Part shown: one piece after another, positions 1 through 5,215 of the stretch
Position numbering within the stretch: position 1 is the stretch's first letter
Layout: each line of letters begins with the position of its first letter
Source: Candidatus Gastranaerophilales bacterium
GTDB taxonomy: Bacteria; Cyanobacteriota; Vampirovibrionia; Gastranaerophilales; Gastranaerophilaceae
Assembly (NCBI GenBank): GCA_944323945.1
Contig: CALUUL010000102.1
Location: 1 to 5,306, forward strand
DNA length: 5,306 bases
Direction of reading: 5' to 3'
Position numbers and translations under genes: made by a program
Notes under the pieces: generated by a model
Database searches by the model: none
Told to the model about the DNA's origin: nothing
What the model saw: the letters and a program-made list of their open reading frames with translations, nothing else

Positions 1-2
1 GG

Positions 3-47
3 CTGGATAATGAAAATAAAAATACAGATTACGAATATCAATTTTAG
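3..47 (+). CDS. C-terminal tail of an upstream gene (partial)
   Basis: Reading from base 3 gives 14 residues, LDNENKNTDYEYQF, then TAG at 45-47. The tail is hydrophilic and acidic and is cut off by the window edge, so no function can be given. The arrangement is the main support: the stop codon overlaps the AGAGG ribosome-binding site of the carbamoyltransferase, whose ATG follows 7 bases later. That is the usual look of two co-transcribed genes with coupled translation. The carbamoyltransferase frame is also open to the left edge, so the alternative is that this stretch is only leader sequence. I lean towards a real gene end because the 7-base spacing is so typical. Confidence 0.5.
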   Translation: MDNENKNTDYEYQF

Positions 48-54
48 AGGTGTA

Positions 55-1887
55 ATGACATACTTATTAGGAATTAGTGCATATTATCATGATAGTGCGG
101 CAGCACTTATAAAAAATGGTGAAATTATAGCAGCAGCACAGGAAGAGCGTTTTACAAGAATAAAACAAGACAGTAATTTCCCTATAAATGCAGTTAATTA
201 CTGTCTGGAAGAAGCAGGCATAACTCCAGAGATGCTTGATGGTGTTGTTTATTATGAAAAACCTTTTGTCAAATTCGAAAGAATTTTAGAAACAGCAATG
301 GCATATGTTCCAAAAAGTATGAAAAGTTTTATAAATGCTATGCCTGTTTGGTTGAATACAAAATTATTTATTCCATCTCAAATTGATAAATATTTTAAAA
401 AGAGATTAAAGTGTCCGATATATTTTACAACTCACCATGAATCTCATTGTGCAAGTGCGTTTTTCCCTTCTCCATATGAAGAAGCTGCTATTTTGTGCTT
501 GGATGGAGTTGGCGAATGGGATACTACAACCTGGGGCGTTGGTAAAGGTAATAAAATAGAAATAAAGCAGAAAATAGAATTTCCTCATTCATTAGGACTT
601 TTATATAGTGCTTTTACGGGTTTTCTTGGATTCAAAGTTAATTCAGGTGAATATAAAGTTATGGGACTTGCACCATATGGAGAACCTATATATAAAGATT
701 TAATATATGAAAATCTTGTTGATGTAAAAGAAGATGGGTCTTTCTGGCTTAATCAGGATTATTTTGGCTATTGTACAACAGATTATATGTTTAATAAAAA
801 ATTTGAAAAATTGTTTAACCGTCCACCAAGAAAGCCGGAAACAGCATTAACGCAAAATGATATGGATATTGCTGCAAGCTTACAAGCAGTTACGGAAGAA
901 ATTATATTAAAACTGGCGAATTATGTATATAAACAAACAGGATTAAAAAATCTTTGTCTTGCGGGTGGTTGTGCTTTAAATTGTGTTTCAAACGGAAATA
1001 TATTAAAGAATGGTCCATTTGAAAATATATGGGTTCAACCGGCAGCAGGTGATGCGGGTGGTGCTTTGGGTGCAGCTTTAGCAGTTTATTATATGGCTCT
1101 TAAAAATGAAAGAATTGTAAATCTAAATGATTCTCAAGAAGGAAGTCTTTTAGGACCTAAGTACTCTGATGAACAAATAATAGAGACATTAAACAAATTT
1201 AAGGCGAAATATACAAGATACGAATCAGAGGAAGAATTAACAAAGATAATTGCAAAATATATCTCTGAAGGAAAAAGTATAGGACATTTTGCTGGCAGAA
1301 TGGAATATGGTCCAAGAGCATTAGGAAATAGAAGTATTCTTGCTGATCCGAGAAACAGAGAAATGCAAAAAAATTTAAACCTTGCTATCAAAAAACGTGA
1401 ATCATTCAGACCTTTTGCACCGAGCTGTTTGGAAGAAGATGTAGAAAAGTTCTTTGATATAAAAGCAGGAAAAAAATCACCTTATATGCTTTTAACTCAG
1501 CCAATTTCAGATAGTATTAAAACTGAATTGAGCGAACAAGAAAAAAATTATAAAGGTATTGATAAATTGAAAGCATACCGTTCTATACTTCCAGCTATAA
1601 CTCATGTGAATTATTCAGCAAGAATTCAAACGGTTTCAAAAAAGATTAATCCCAGATATTGGAATATAATTAATGAATTTAAAAAACTTACAGATTGTTC
1701 AGTTATAGTAAATACATCCTTTAACATAAGAGGAGAACCAATCGTCAATACGCCGGAAAATGCATATAAATGCTTTATGTATACGGACTTAGATGTATTA
1801 GTTTTGGAAAACTTTGTACTGTTAAAAGCCGAACAAAGTAATATTGAAGGAAAAGAAGATTACCAAAAACAGTTTAAATTGGATTAA
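55..1887 (+). CDS. NodU/CmcH-family O-carbamoyltransferase
   Basis: Complete 610-residue enzyme of the family that transfers a carbamoyl group from carbamoyl phosphate, through carbamoyl-adenylate, to a hydroxyl of a sugar or antibiotic (NodU, CmcH, TobZ). It should be cytoplasmic. The N-terminal Kae1-like domain opens with LGISAYYHDSAAAL (residues 5-18) and has the metal-site signature HHESH (127-131), LDGVGEWDTT (149-158), GGCALN (304-309) and GDAGGALGAA (332-341). The C-terminal carbamoyltransferase domain shows GRMEYGPRALGNRSILADPR (414-433), RESFRPFAPS (448-457) and VNTSFNIRGEPIVNTPENA (552-570). All expected motifs are intact and the length is normal for the family. The frame is open upstream and has an ATG at 10, but I start at 55: family members begin a few residues before LGISAYYHDS, and AGAGG at 46-50 lies 4 bases before this ATG, while base 10 has no such site. 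The substrate is unknown; surface glycan modification is the likeliest role. The stop overlaps that of the convergent HTH gene. Confidence 0.93.
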   Translation: MTYLLGISAYYHDSAAALIKNGEIIAAAQEERFTRIKQDSNFPINAVNYCLEEAGITPEMLDGVVYYEKPFVKFERILETAMAYVPKSMKSFINAMPVWLNTKLFIPSQIDKYFKKRLKCPIYFTTHHESHCASAFFPSPYEEAAILCLDGVGEWDTTTWGVGKGNKIEIKQKIEFPHSLGLLYSAFTGFLGFKVNSGEYKVMGLAPYGEPIYKDLIYENLVDVKEDGSFWLNQDYFGYCTTDYMFNKKFEKLFNRPPRKPETALTQNDMDIAASLQAVTEEIILKLANYVYKQTGLKNLCLAGGCALNCVSNGNILKNGPFENIWVQPAAGDAGGALGAALAVYYMALKNERIVNLNDSQEGSLLGPKYSDEQIIETLNKFKAKYTRYESEEELTKIIAKYISEGKSIGHFAGRMEYGPRALGNRSILADPRNREMQKNLNLAIKKRESFRPFAPSCLEEDVEKFFDIKAGKKSPYMLLTQPISDSIKTELSEQEKNYKGIDKLKAYRSILPAITHVNYSARIQTVSKKINPRYWNIINEFKKLTDCSVIVNTSFNIRGEPIVNTPENAYKCFMYTDLDVLVLENFVLLKAEQSNIEGKEDYQKQFKLD

Positions 1888-2093
1888 TTTCTTTTGATAA
1901 ATTTTAAATCATAACCTAAGATATCACCAATAATCATTGCATCGTCGTATCTTAAGGTGCCTTTTCTTAACTTTTGAGAAATATTGTCAGCAGTAATTTT
2001 TTTGCCAATCTTTTTACTCATTTCAACTGCCAAATCTTTTAATTTTACATTGCTTTCAGCTAATAAAACTTTTATATCTTTTCTTACTGTCAT
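1884..2093 (-). CDS. Small helix-turn-helix (XRE/Cro-like) DNA-binding protein
   Basis: A 69-residue basic protein that is almost entirely one helix-turn-helix domain. Helices can be drawn at about 3-14 (VRKDIKVLLAES), 17-28 (KLKDLAVEMSKK), 34-45 (TADNISQKLRKG, recognition helix) and 48-61 (RYDDAMIIGDIL). The GKK-x-T insertion between helices 2 and 3 and the ending ILGYDLKF match small Cro-like proteins common in phage and mobile elements of low-GC bacteria; this comparison is from memory. It probably represses its own promoter and the divergent small ORFs, since the only gap beside it (2094-2219) carries repeated boxes. No Shine-Dalgarno is visible before the ATG, and a perfect TATAAT sits only six bases upstream, so the transcript may be leaderless. 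Its stop shares TTAA (1884-1887) with the carbamoyltransferase stop. Confidence 0.8.
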   Translation of the reverse strand: MTVRKDIKVLLAESNVKLKDLAVEMSKKIGKKITADNISQKLRKGTLRYDDAMIIGDILGYDLKFIKRN

Positions 2094-2099
2094 ATTAAT

Positions 2100-2105
2100 A
2101 TTATA
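2100..2105 (-). promoter_or_regulatory. -10 box of the HTH gene
   Basis: On the minus strand these bases read TATAAT, a perfect -10 hexamer, ending six bases before the ATG at 2093. Transcription would start at or within a base or two of the start codon, giving a leaderless message. No good -35 hexamer is seen 16-18 bases further up, so either the promoter is weak or activated, or the match is chance in AT-rich DNA. Confidence 0.45.
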
Positions 2106-2120
2106 TCTTTAATCGTTTTA

Positions 2121-2149
2121 TTGACATATTAATCGTATTTTGATATATC
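2121..2149 (+). promoter_or_regulatory. Promoter P1 for the small ORFs
   Basis: TTGACA (2121-2126) is a perfect -35 box. After exactly 17 bases comes TATATC (2144-2149), four of six for a -10 box, preceded by TG one base upstream (2141-2142), an extended -10. Transcription would start near 2156, leaving a leader of about 64 bases before the ATG at 2220. Confidence 0.6.
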
Positions 2150-2154
2150 TAACG

Positions 2155-2163
2155 TGTTATAAT
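2155..2163 (+). promoter_or_regulatory. Promoter P2, extended -10
   Basis: TGTTATAAT is a perfect extended -10 element (TGnTATAAT). No clear -35 lies 17 bases upstream, which extended -10 promoters tolerate. Start would be near 2170. It overlaps the palindrome at 2153-2166, so a bound repressor would block it. Confidence 0.5.
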
Positions 2164-2219
2164 ACGCATTCTCGTTCTTATAGTCGTTTTGATTGTAACA
2201 AAAATTAAAGGAGTTAAAT

Positions 2220-2300
2220 ATGAACAAATCAGAATTAGAAAAAAATTTTAATGAAATTATAGAAAAACATACTGATTTCATTGTTAAAAACTTTTCATAA
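2220..2300 (+). CDS. 26-residue small ORF, or 5' part of an interrupted gene
   Basis: The ORF encodes a charged peptide beginning MNKSELEKNFNEIIEKHTDF and ending IVKNFS. It has the best ribosome-binding site in the window: AAAGGAG at 2207-2213, six bases before ATG, behind two good promoters, so translation here is likely. It stops at TAA (2298-2300). The next ORF (2313) is in the same frame only four sense codons later, so the pair may be one 113-codon gene broken by a nonsense change, or a short leader cistron coupled to the next. The sequence looks like an amphipathic helix and matches no family I recognise. It could be a small regulatory protein, an antitoxin-like peptide, or the remnant of a larger protein. 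Confidence 0.55.
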   Translation: MNKSELEKNFNEIIEKHTDFIVKNFS

Positions 2301-2312
2301 GGAAAAAGTTTA

Positions 2313-2561
2313 ATGAAAATAATAGAAAAAACACTAAAAAAGTCATGGACACAGGCAATTTTTATTTCAATAAGAGCAAATATTTTATTAATAAGTATTG
2401 AAAGGTTAAAAGAAAATCCTGAATTTTTAAAACGATTAAAAGATGAATTTATAGACATAGAAAAGGTATATAGCTGTATGCAAAAGTGTGAGTTATGTTT
2501 TTTTCATCTATTTAATGAAATTGAAAAATTAAATGGACTTATAATAAAAGAAGACAAATAA
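2313..2561 (+). CDS. Hypothetical 82-residue protein
   Basis: Not recognised. The protein has a basic N-terminus (MKIIEKTLKKSWTQ), a hydrophobic stretch (AIFISIRANILLISI, 15-29) broken by one arginine and so not a convincing membrane span, then a strongly charged helical region (ERLKENPEFLKRLKDEFIDIEK, 30-51) and a cysteine-rich patch with C55, C59, C62 and H65. The ORF overlaps the purine-rich TAAGGA at 2298-2303, nine bases before ATG, a usable ribosome-binding site embedded in the stop of the preceding ORF, which suggests coupled translation. It is in frame with that ORF, so it may instead be the 3' part of one interrupted gene. The charged/hydrophobic alternation of residues 30-75 looks coding rather than random. 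Bases 2571-2596 just after the stop form a hairpin that may end the transcript. Confidence 0.6.
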   Translation: MKIIEKTLKKSWTQAIFISIRANILLISIERLKENPEFLKRLKDEFIDIEKVYSCMQKCELCFFHLFNEIEKLNGLIIKEDK

Positions 2562-2570
2562 TTTTATATT

Positions 2571-2596
2571 GTACTTTTCTCATTGCAGAAAAGTAC
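2571..2596. repeat. Perfect 10-base-pair hairpin, possible terminator
   Basis: GTACTTTTCT (2571-2580) and AGAAAAGTAC (2587-2596) are exact inverted copies around a six-base loop, starting ten bases after the stop of the 82-residue ORF. No T-run follows, so it is not a standard intrinsic terminator, though the stem could slow polymerase or protect the 3' end. The sequence continues with CCAAAAGG. The GAAAAGTACCAAAA string is, from memory, a common feature of dispersed palindromic repeats in several low-GC genomes. Confidence 0.65.
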
Positions 2597-2606
2597 CAAA
2601 AGGCTA

Positions 2607-2736
2607 GCAACTTAATATTCCGTTTCTATTTTGTTAATTTCAACCAAAAGCTTTGTAACTCGGACTTCGTCCTCAAACAGACAAAGCTTCAATATTGTTT
2701 CTATAAACAAAATTACGAAACTTCATATAGAGTTGC
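2607..2736. repeat. Nested inverted-repeat element
   Basis: The outer arms are 2607-2635 and 2706-2736. Starting GCAAC and ending GTTGC, they match imperfectly at both ends (CAAAAT next to the loop side, AGTTGC or GCAACT at the outside). Inside lie AAGCTTTGT (2649-2657) and ACAAAGCTT (2681-2689), exact inverted copies, and within them GGAC-TTC-GTCC (2662-2672). A further TTGTTT-ctat-AAACAA hairpin is at 2695-2710. So 130 bases hold at least four nested or adjacent stems. No ORF crosses it. It looks like a REP/MITE-type palindromic unit or a structured RNA; a transposase gene is absent. Confidence 0.55.
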
Positions 2737-2738
2737 AT

Positions 2739-2770
2739 TTTTCAAAACCATCATAAGATGTTTTTGAAAA
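2739..2770. repeat. 14-base-pair imperfect hairpin
   Basis: TTTTCAAAACCATC (2739-2752) and GATGTTTTTGAAAA (2757-2770) are inverted copies with a single mismatch and an ATAA loop. It directly follows the nested element and may be its right end or a weak bidirectional terminator. Without a GC-rich stem the terminator reading is weak. Confidence 0.5.
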
Positions 2771-2890
2771 GATATTATAATTAAAACTAAAACTAAAATA
2801 TTAAACTTTTAGGTAGAATTGAAAAAACATAAATTTATAAATTCTAAATATGTTAATATATAATCAAAATATTTATAAAAAGGATGAAAT
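2771..2890. other. AT-rich leader of the 92-residue gene
   Basis: This part of the gap holds no gene. It contains a short tandem repeat of six bases (TAAAAC, TAAAAC, TAAAAT at 2782-2799), a 12-base palindrome AATTTATAAATT (2832-2843), and a TATAAT at 2859-2864 on the + strand that could serve as a -10 box for the next gene, though no good -35 pairs with it. AAGGA (2880-2884) is the ribosome-binding site. Confidence 0.4.
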
Positions 2891-3169
2891 ATGTCAATTA
2901 TAGAAGAAATTGATGAGTTTGTTAAATCAATGCCAATGAATTATGAATTTTCAACAAGATGGTTTAAAACGAAATTAAGTCAAGAACATAATCGATCTAT
3001 GGATAGTTATATTCCATCTGATTATTGTTATAATCGAAAAAATAGCGGTATAGATTATAAAAAACAAACACATTATTTCTTATATATAGCAAGAGGAATA
3101 TATAAATATGTAGGTAAGAATTATTTATATGATGGAATGATTGAACATAACCCAAGGAAGAAAAAGTAA
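2891..3169 (+). CDS. Small IPSDYCYNR-motif protein, probably DNA-binding
   Basis: A complete 92-residue protein with AAGGA six bases before the ATG and a doubled stop (TAATAA, 3167-3172). The most distinctive part is YIPSDYCYNRKNSGIDY (residues 40-56), followed by HYFLYIARGIYKYVGKNY and a basic tail ending RKKK. I recall the same IPSDYCYNR...GI...GxYKYxGKNYxY pattern in uncharacterised small proteins and as an extra domain on HNH or restriction-type proteins, but I cannot name the family with certainty. The layout suggests a winged-helix fold: helix 3-14, helix at FSTRWFKTKL (20-29), recognition helix near 42-50, and a beta wing at 61-77. A nucleic-acid-binding role is inference. It stands alone: upstream is repeat DNA and downstream a convergent kinase 19 bases away. 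Confidence 0.75.
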   Translation: MSIIEEIDEFVKSMPMNYEFSTRWFKTKLSQEHNRSMDSYIPSDYCYNRKNSGIDYKKQTHYFLYIARGIYKYVGKNYLYDGMIEHNPRKKK

Positions 3170-3188
3170 TAAGTTTTTAAATATTATT

Positions 3189-4958
3189 TTATGCCAATTC
3201 ACTCTCATCTATTTTAACAGGCAGATATACAGTAAATACAGAGCCCTCGTTTTCTTTACTTGTTACTGTTATTTTTCCATGGTGGTGTTTTTCTACAGTC
3301 ATTTTTACAAGGTGCAAACCAAGCCCTGTACCTTTTATTGTGTGTGTGGCATTTTCTACTCTGTAAAATCGGTCAAATATCTTTTCTAAATGTTCTTTTG
3401 CTATTCCTATTCCGTTATCTTTTACAGAAAACTCAACAAAATTTTTATCATCAGATTGTTTTATTTTTACTAAAATATCTTTGCCGTTTAATGAATATTT
3501 AATAGCATTAGATAATAGGTTTCTTATAACTCTGTCCATACTTTCGATATTTATTGGTATAGTTGGAATATTATTTTCTTGTTCGAAATTTATTTTTATA
3601 TCTTTTTCATCTGCCAAAATTTTTATAGAGTTTATATTTTGCTGTATTAATTCAACAAGATTTGAATATTCTTTTTTTAGAATTACATTGCCTGATTCTA
3701 ACCTTGAAAAGTCCAAAATTTCATTTACCATAGAATGAAGTCTTTTAGCCTCAGTATCAATAGTTTGCATAAATTCTTTTTTTGTTTCTTCATCAAAATC
3801 ATCAGCATTGTTGCACAAGGTATCAATGTATGTTCTTAATACAGTTACAGGTGTTCTTAGTTCGTGAGAAACATTTGAAATGAATGTATTTTTTAATTTA
3901 TTAACTTCAGTCTCTCTTGTTATGTCAATAAGCACAATGATATAACCTACATAATCCTGTTGCTTGGAAAACATAGGCGAAATCATTGATTTTATGGTTA
4001 ATTTGCCTACTTCAATATTAAATTCAATTGGTTTTTGTTCAATTATATTTAACGGAGTATCTTTAAATTCTTCAATTTTCTCAGCGAAACATTTTTGAGC
4101 GTGAGAATCCATAAAATCTTGTATTTTTGTTCCTATAAATTTATTTTCTTCGATATCTAGCATTTTTAATGCCATGGAGTTCGCAAGTACAACATTATCA
4201 AAATTGTCGCATACAATTACACCGTTAATGATACTCATTAATATAGCTTCTAATTTATTTCTTTCAAGAGTTAGCTGTTCAATATTTTGTTCTTCATATT
4301 TTGATAATACGTTAGACATATCATTAAAAGCTTCTGTTAATTCTGCCATATTTTCTGATTTTAATTTATATCCGAATTTACCGATTGCGATTTGACGGAC
4401 TCCATCATAAATTTTTCTAAGTTCTTTTGAAACAAGAAAAATATTGGAAAGTAAAATTATAGCAAATGTAAACCAGGTTAAAATGAAAATTCCGAATAAA
4501 GATTTTTTTGTAGTTATAGAAATTGTTTTTATGCCGTTACCAGTCATTCCGACATTAACATAACCTGTAAGTTCTCCTCTATATATAATTGGTGAACTTA
4601 CATTTAATGCTGTATCTTTATCTTCAATAGGAAAATCTTTTTTAGAAGAATATATAATAATATTGTCTTTATTTTTGTATTCAATAAAAGAAATATCATT
4701 GCTTCTTTCCAAAATTGGTTTATATTCATTAGCAAGAAGTTTTGCTCTTTCTTTCAAAGGAAATTTTTCAAACCCTGATGTTTGGATTGCCAAAGTTTTT
4801 GTCATAAGTTGTGCAAACCCGGAATATGTTTTATCCATTTTGTTTTGAATATGATTTACAGCAAAAACAGCAATTGTGGCAATGATTAAAGATCCCAATA
4901 ATAATTCAATCAAAATATATTTAGTTTGTTTATTTAAATGAAAAGATTTTATATCCAT
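3189..4958 (-). CDS. Membrane sensor histidine kinase (HAMP-PAS-HisKA-HATPase)
   Basis: Complete 589-residue inner-membrane kinase of a two-component system. In order: membrane span 1 (about 13-34), an extracytoplasmic sensor (35-152) ending in SSPIIYRGELTGYVNVGM, a Cache/PAS-fold-like signature, membrane span 2 (153-176), HAMP (177-229), PAS (about 235-345), and HisKA with SNVSHELRTP and phosphoacceptor His365. The ATPase domain follows: N box DRVIRNLLSNAIKYS (475-489; Asn480, Asn484), G1 DNGIGI (514-519), F box IFDRFYR (527-533) and G2 KGTGLGL (542-548). All catalytic boxes are intact. The architecture and the HisKA/HATPase sequence resemble NblS of cyanobacteria and WalK of Firmicutes, which respond to envelope or stress signals; that assignment is inference. 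The start is fixed because the only other nearby methionine lies beyond span 1. No Shine-Dalgarno precedes it. No response regulator is in the window. Confidence 0.93.
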   Translation of the reverse strand: MDIKSFHLNKQTKYILIELLLGSLIIATIAVFAVNHIQNKMDKTYSGFAQLMTKTLAIQTSGFEKFPLKERAKLLANEYKPILERSNDISFIEYKNKDNIIIYSSKKDFPIEDKDTALNVSSPIIYRGELTGYVNVGMTGNGIKTISITTKKSLFGIFILTWFTFAIILLSNIFLVSKELRKIYDGVRQIAIGKFGYKLKSENMAELTEAFNDMSNVLSKYEEQNIEQLTLERNKLEAILMSIINGVIVCDNFDNVVLANSMALKMLDIEENKFIGTKIQDFMDSHAQKCFAEKIEEFKDTPLNIIEQKPIEFNIEVGKLTIKSMISPMFSKQQDYVGYIIVLIDITRETEVNKLKNTFISNVSHELRTPVTVLRTYIDTLCNNADDFDEETKKEFMQTIDTEAKRLHSMVNEILDFSRLESGNVILKKEYSNLVELIQQNINSIKILADEKDIKINFEQENNIPTIPINIESMDRVIRNLLSNAIKYSLNGKDILVKIKQSDDKNFVEFSVKDNGIGIAKEHLEKIFDRFYRVENATHTIKGTGLGLHLVKMTVEKHHHGKITVTSKENEGSVFTVYLPVKIDESELA

Positions 4959-4968
4959 AACGCAGAAA

Positions 4969-4998
4969 ATTATATCATTTAATTAAGTTTTTTGCTAA
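4969..4998 (-). promoter_or_regulatory. Promoter of the histidine kinase
   Basis: On the minus strand TTAGCA (4993-4998, four of six for a -35 box) is followed after 18 bases by a perfect TATAAT (4969-4974). The -10 box ends ten bases before the ATG at 4958, so the leader would be only about four bases, and no Shine-Dalgarno is present. Confidence 0.5.
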
Positions 4999-5005
4999 TT
5001 TTGAG

Positions 5006-5019
5006 TGTTATAAATAACA
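5006..5019. promoter_or_regulatory. Inverted repeat upstream of kinase promoter
   Basis: TGTTAT-aa-ATAACA is an exact inverted repeat with six-base arms. It lies seven bases upstream of the proposed -35 box of the kinase gene, where an activator or autoregulating response regulator could bind. No family of site is recognised, and short AT-rich palindromes arise often by chance. Confidence 0.3.
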
Positions 5020-5085
5020 GATAAATAAGAATAGTTTAACGCAAAATATATAGTAAATTATAATTTTTGAGATAAATTTTAGAAT

Positions 5086-5215
5086 TTGGTAAAAAATCCC
5101 AAAAATATTGAGATTGAAATAAATTATATAATTTAAAATAATTTATGGATTAAAATAGTTTTTCTCATTCTGGGACTTGACAGGCTAAGCCAATGATTTT
5201 GGGAATTTTGACCAA
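5086..5215. repeat. Pair of 20-21-base inverted repeats, MITE-like
   Basis: The left arm (5086-5106, starts TTGGT and contains TCCCAAAAAT) and the right arm (5196-5215, starts ATTTTGGGA and ends ACCAA) are inverted copies that agree at 18 positions, with two mismatches and one gap. They enclose 89 bases with a 16-base palindrome, TAAATTATATAATTTA (5120-5135), and GGCT-A-AGCC (5183-5191). A 130-base non-coding unit with terminal inverted repeats has the shape of a small non-autonomous element, but no target duplication is evident at its ends. Confidence 0.4.

Larger units (their letters stand above)
2109..2193. promoter_or_regulatory. Repeated TCGT boxes, candidate operators
   Basis: The exact 8-mer TTAATCGT occurs at 2109-2116 and 2129-2136, two helical turns apart, on either side of the TTGACA at 2121-2126. 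Related copies CTCGTT (2171-2176) and TAGTCGTTTTGAT (2181-2193) follow; the second copy (AATCGTATTTTGAT, 2131-2144) and this last one share an A-x-TCGT-TTTTGAT layout. A palindrome, CGTGTTATAATACG at 2153-2166 with one mismatched pair, covers the second -10 box. Repeats on one face of the helix across a divergent promoter beside an HTH gene fit binding sites for that regulator. This is inference from position and repetition. Confidence 0.45.

Noticed and set aside
10..54. Start of the carbamoyltransferase at the ATG at base 10
   Set aside because: No ribosome-binding site precedes it, and the extra 15 residues are not expected in the family, which begins just before LGISAYYHDS.
2129..2458. 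109-codon ORF on the minus strand
   Set aside because: It is antisense to both small ORFs and spans their promoter region, its product is mostly F, I, S, N and K as expected from reversed AT-rich coding DNA, and it has no good ribosome-binding site.
2475..2507. C-x3-C-x2-C spacing in the 82-residue protein, the pattern of radical SAM clusters
   Set aside because: The protein is far too short for a radical SAM barrel, and the motif sits near the C-terminus instead of the N-terminus. Metal binding remains possible.
3167..3188. Bidirectional terminator between the 92-residue gene and the kinase
   Set aside because: Only a five-pair A/T stem (TAATA...TATTA) can be drawn, too weak to call a terminator.
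3141..4848. Several + strand ORFs of 60-85 codons opposite the kinase gene
   Set aside because: They are antisense shadows of an intact, clearly recognisable kinase and lack any motif.
5177..5205. TTGACA at 5177-5182 as a + promoter
   Set aside because: No acceptable -10 box follows at 16-18 bases; the bases there are GC-containing (TGGGAA).
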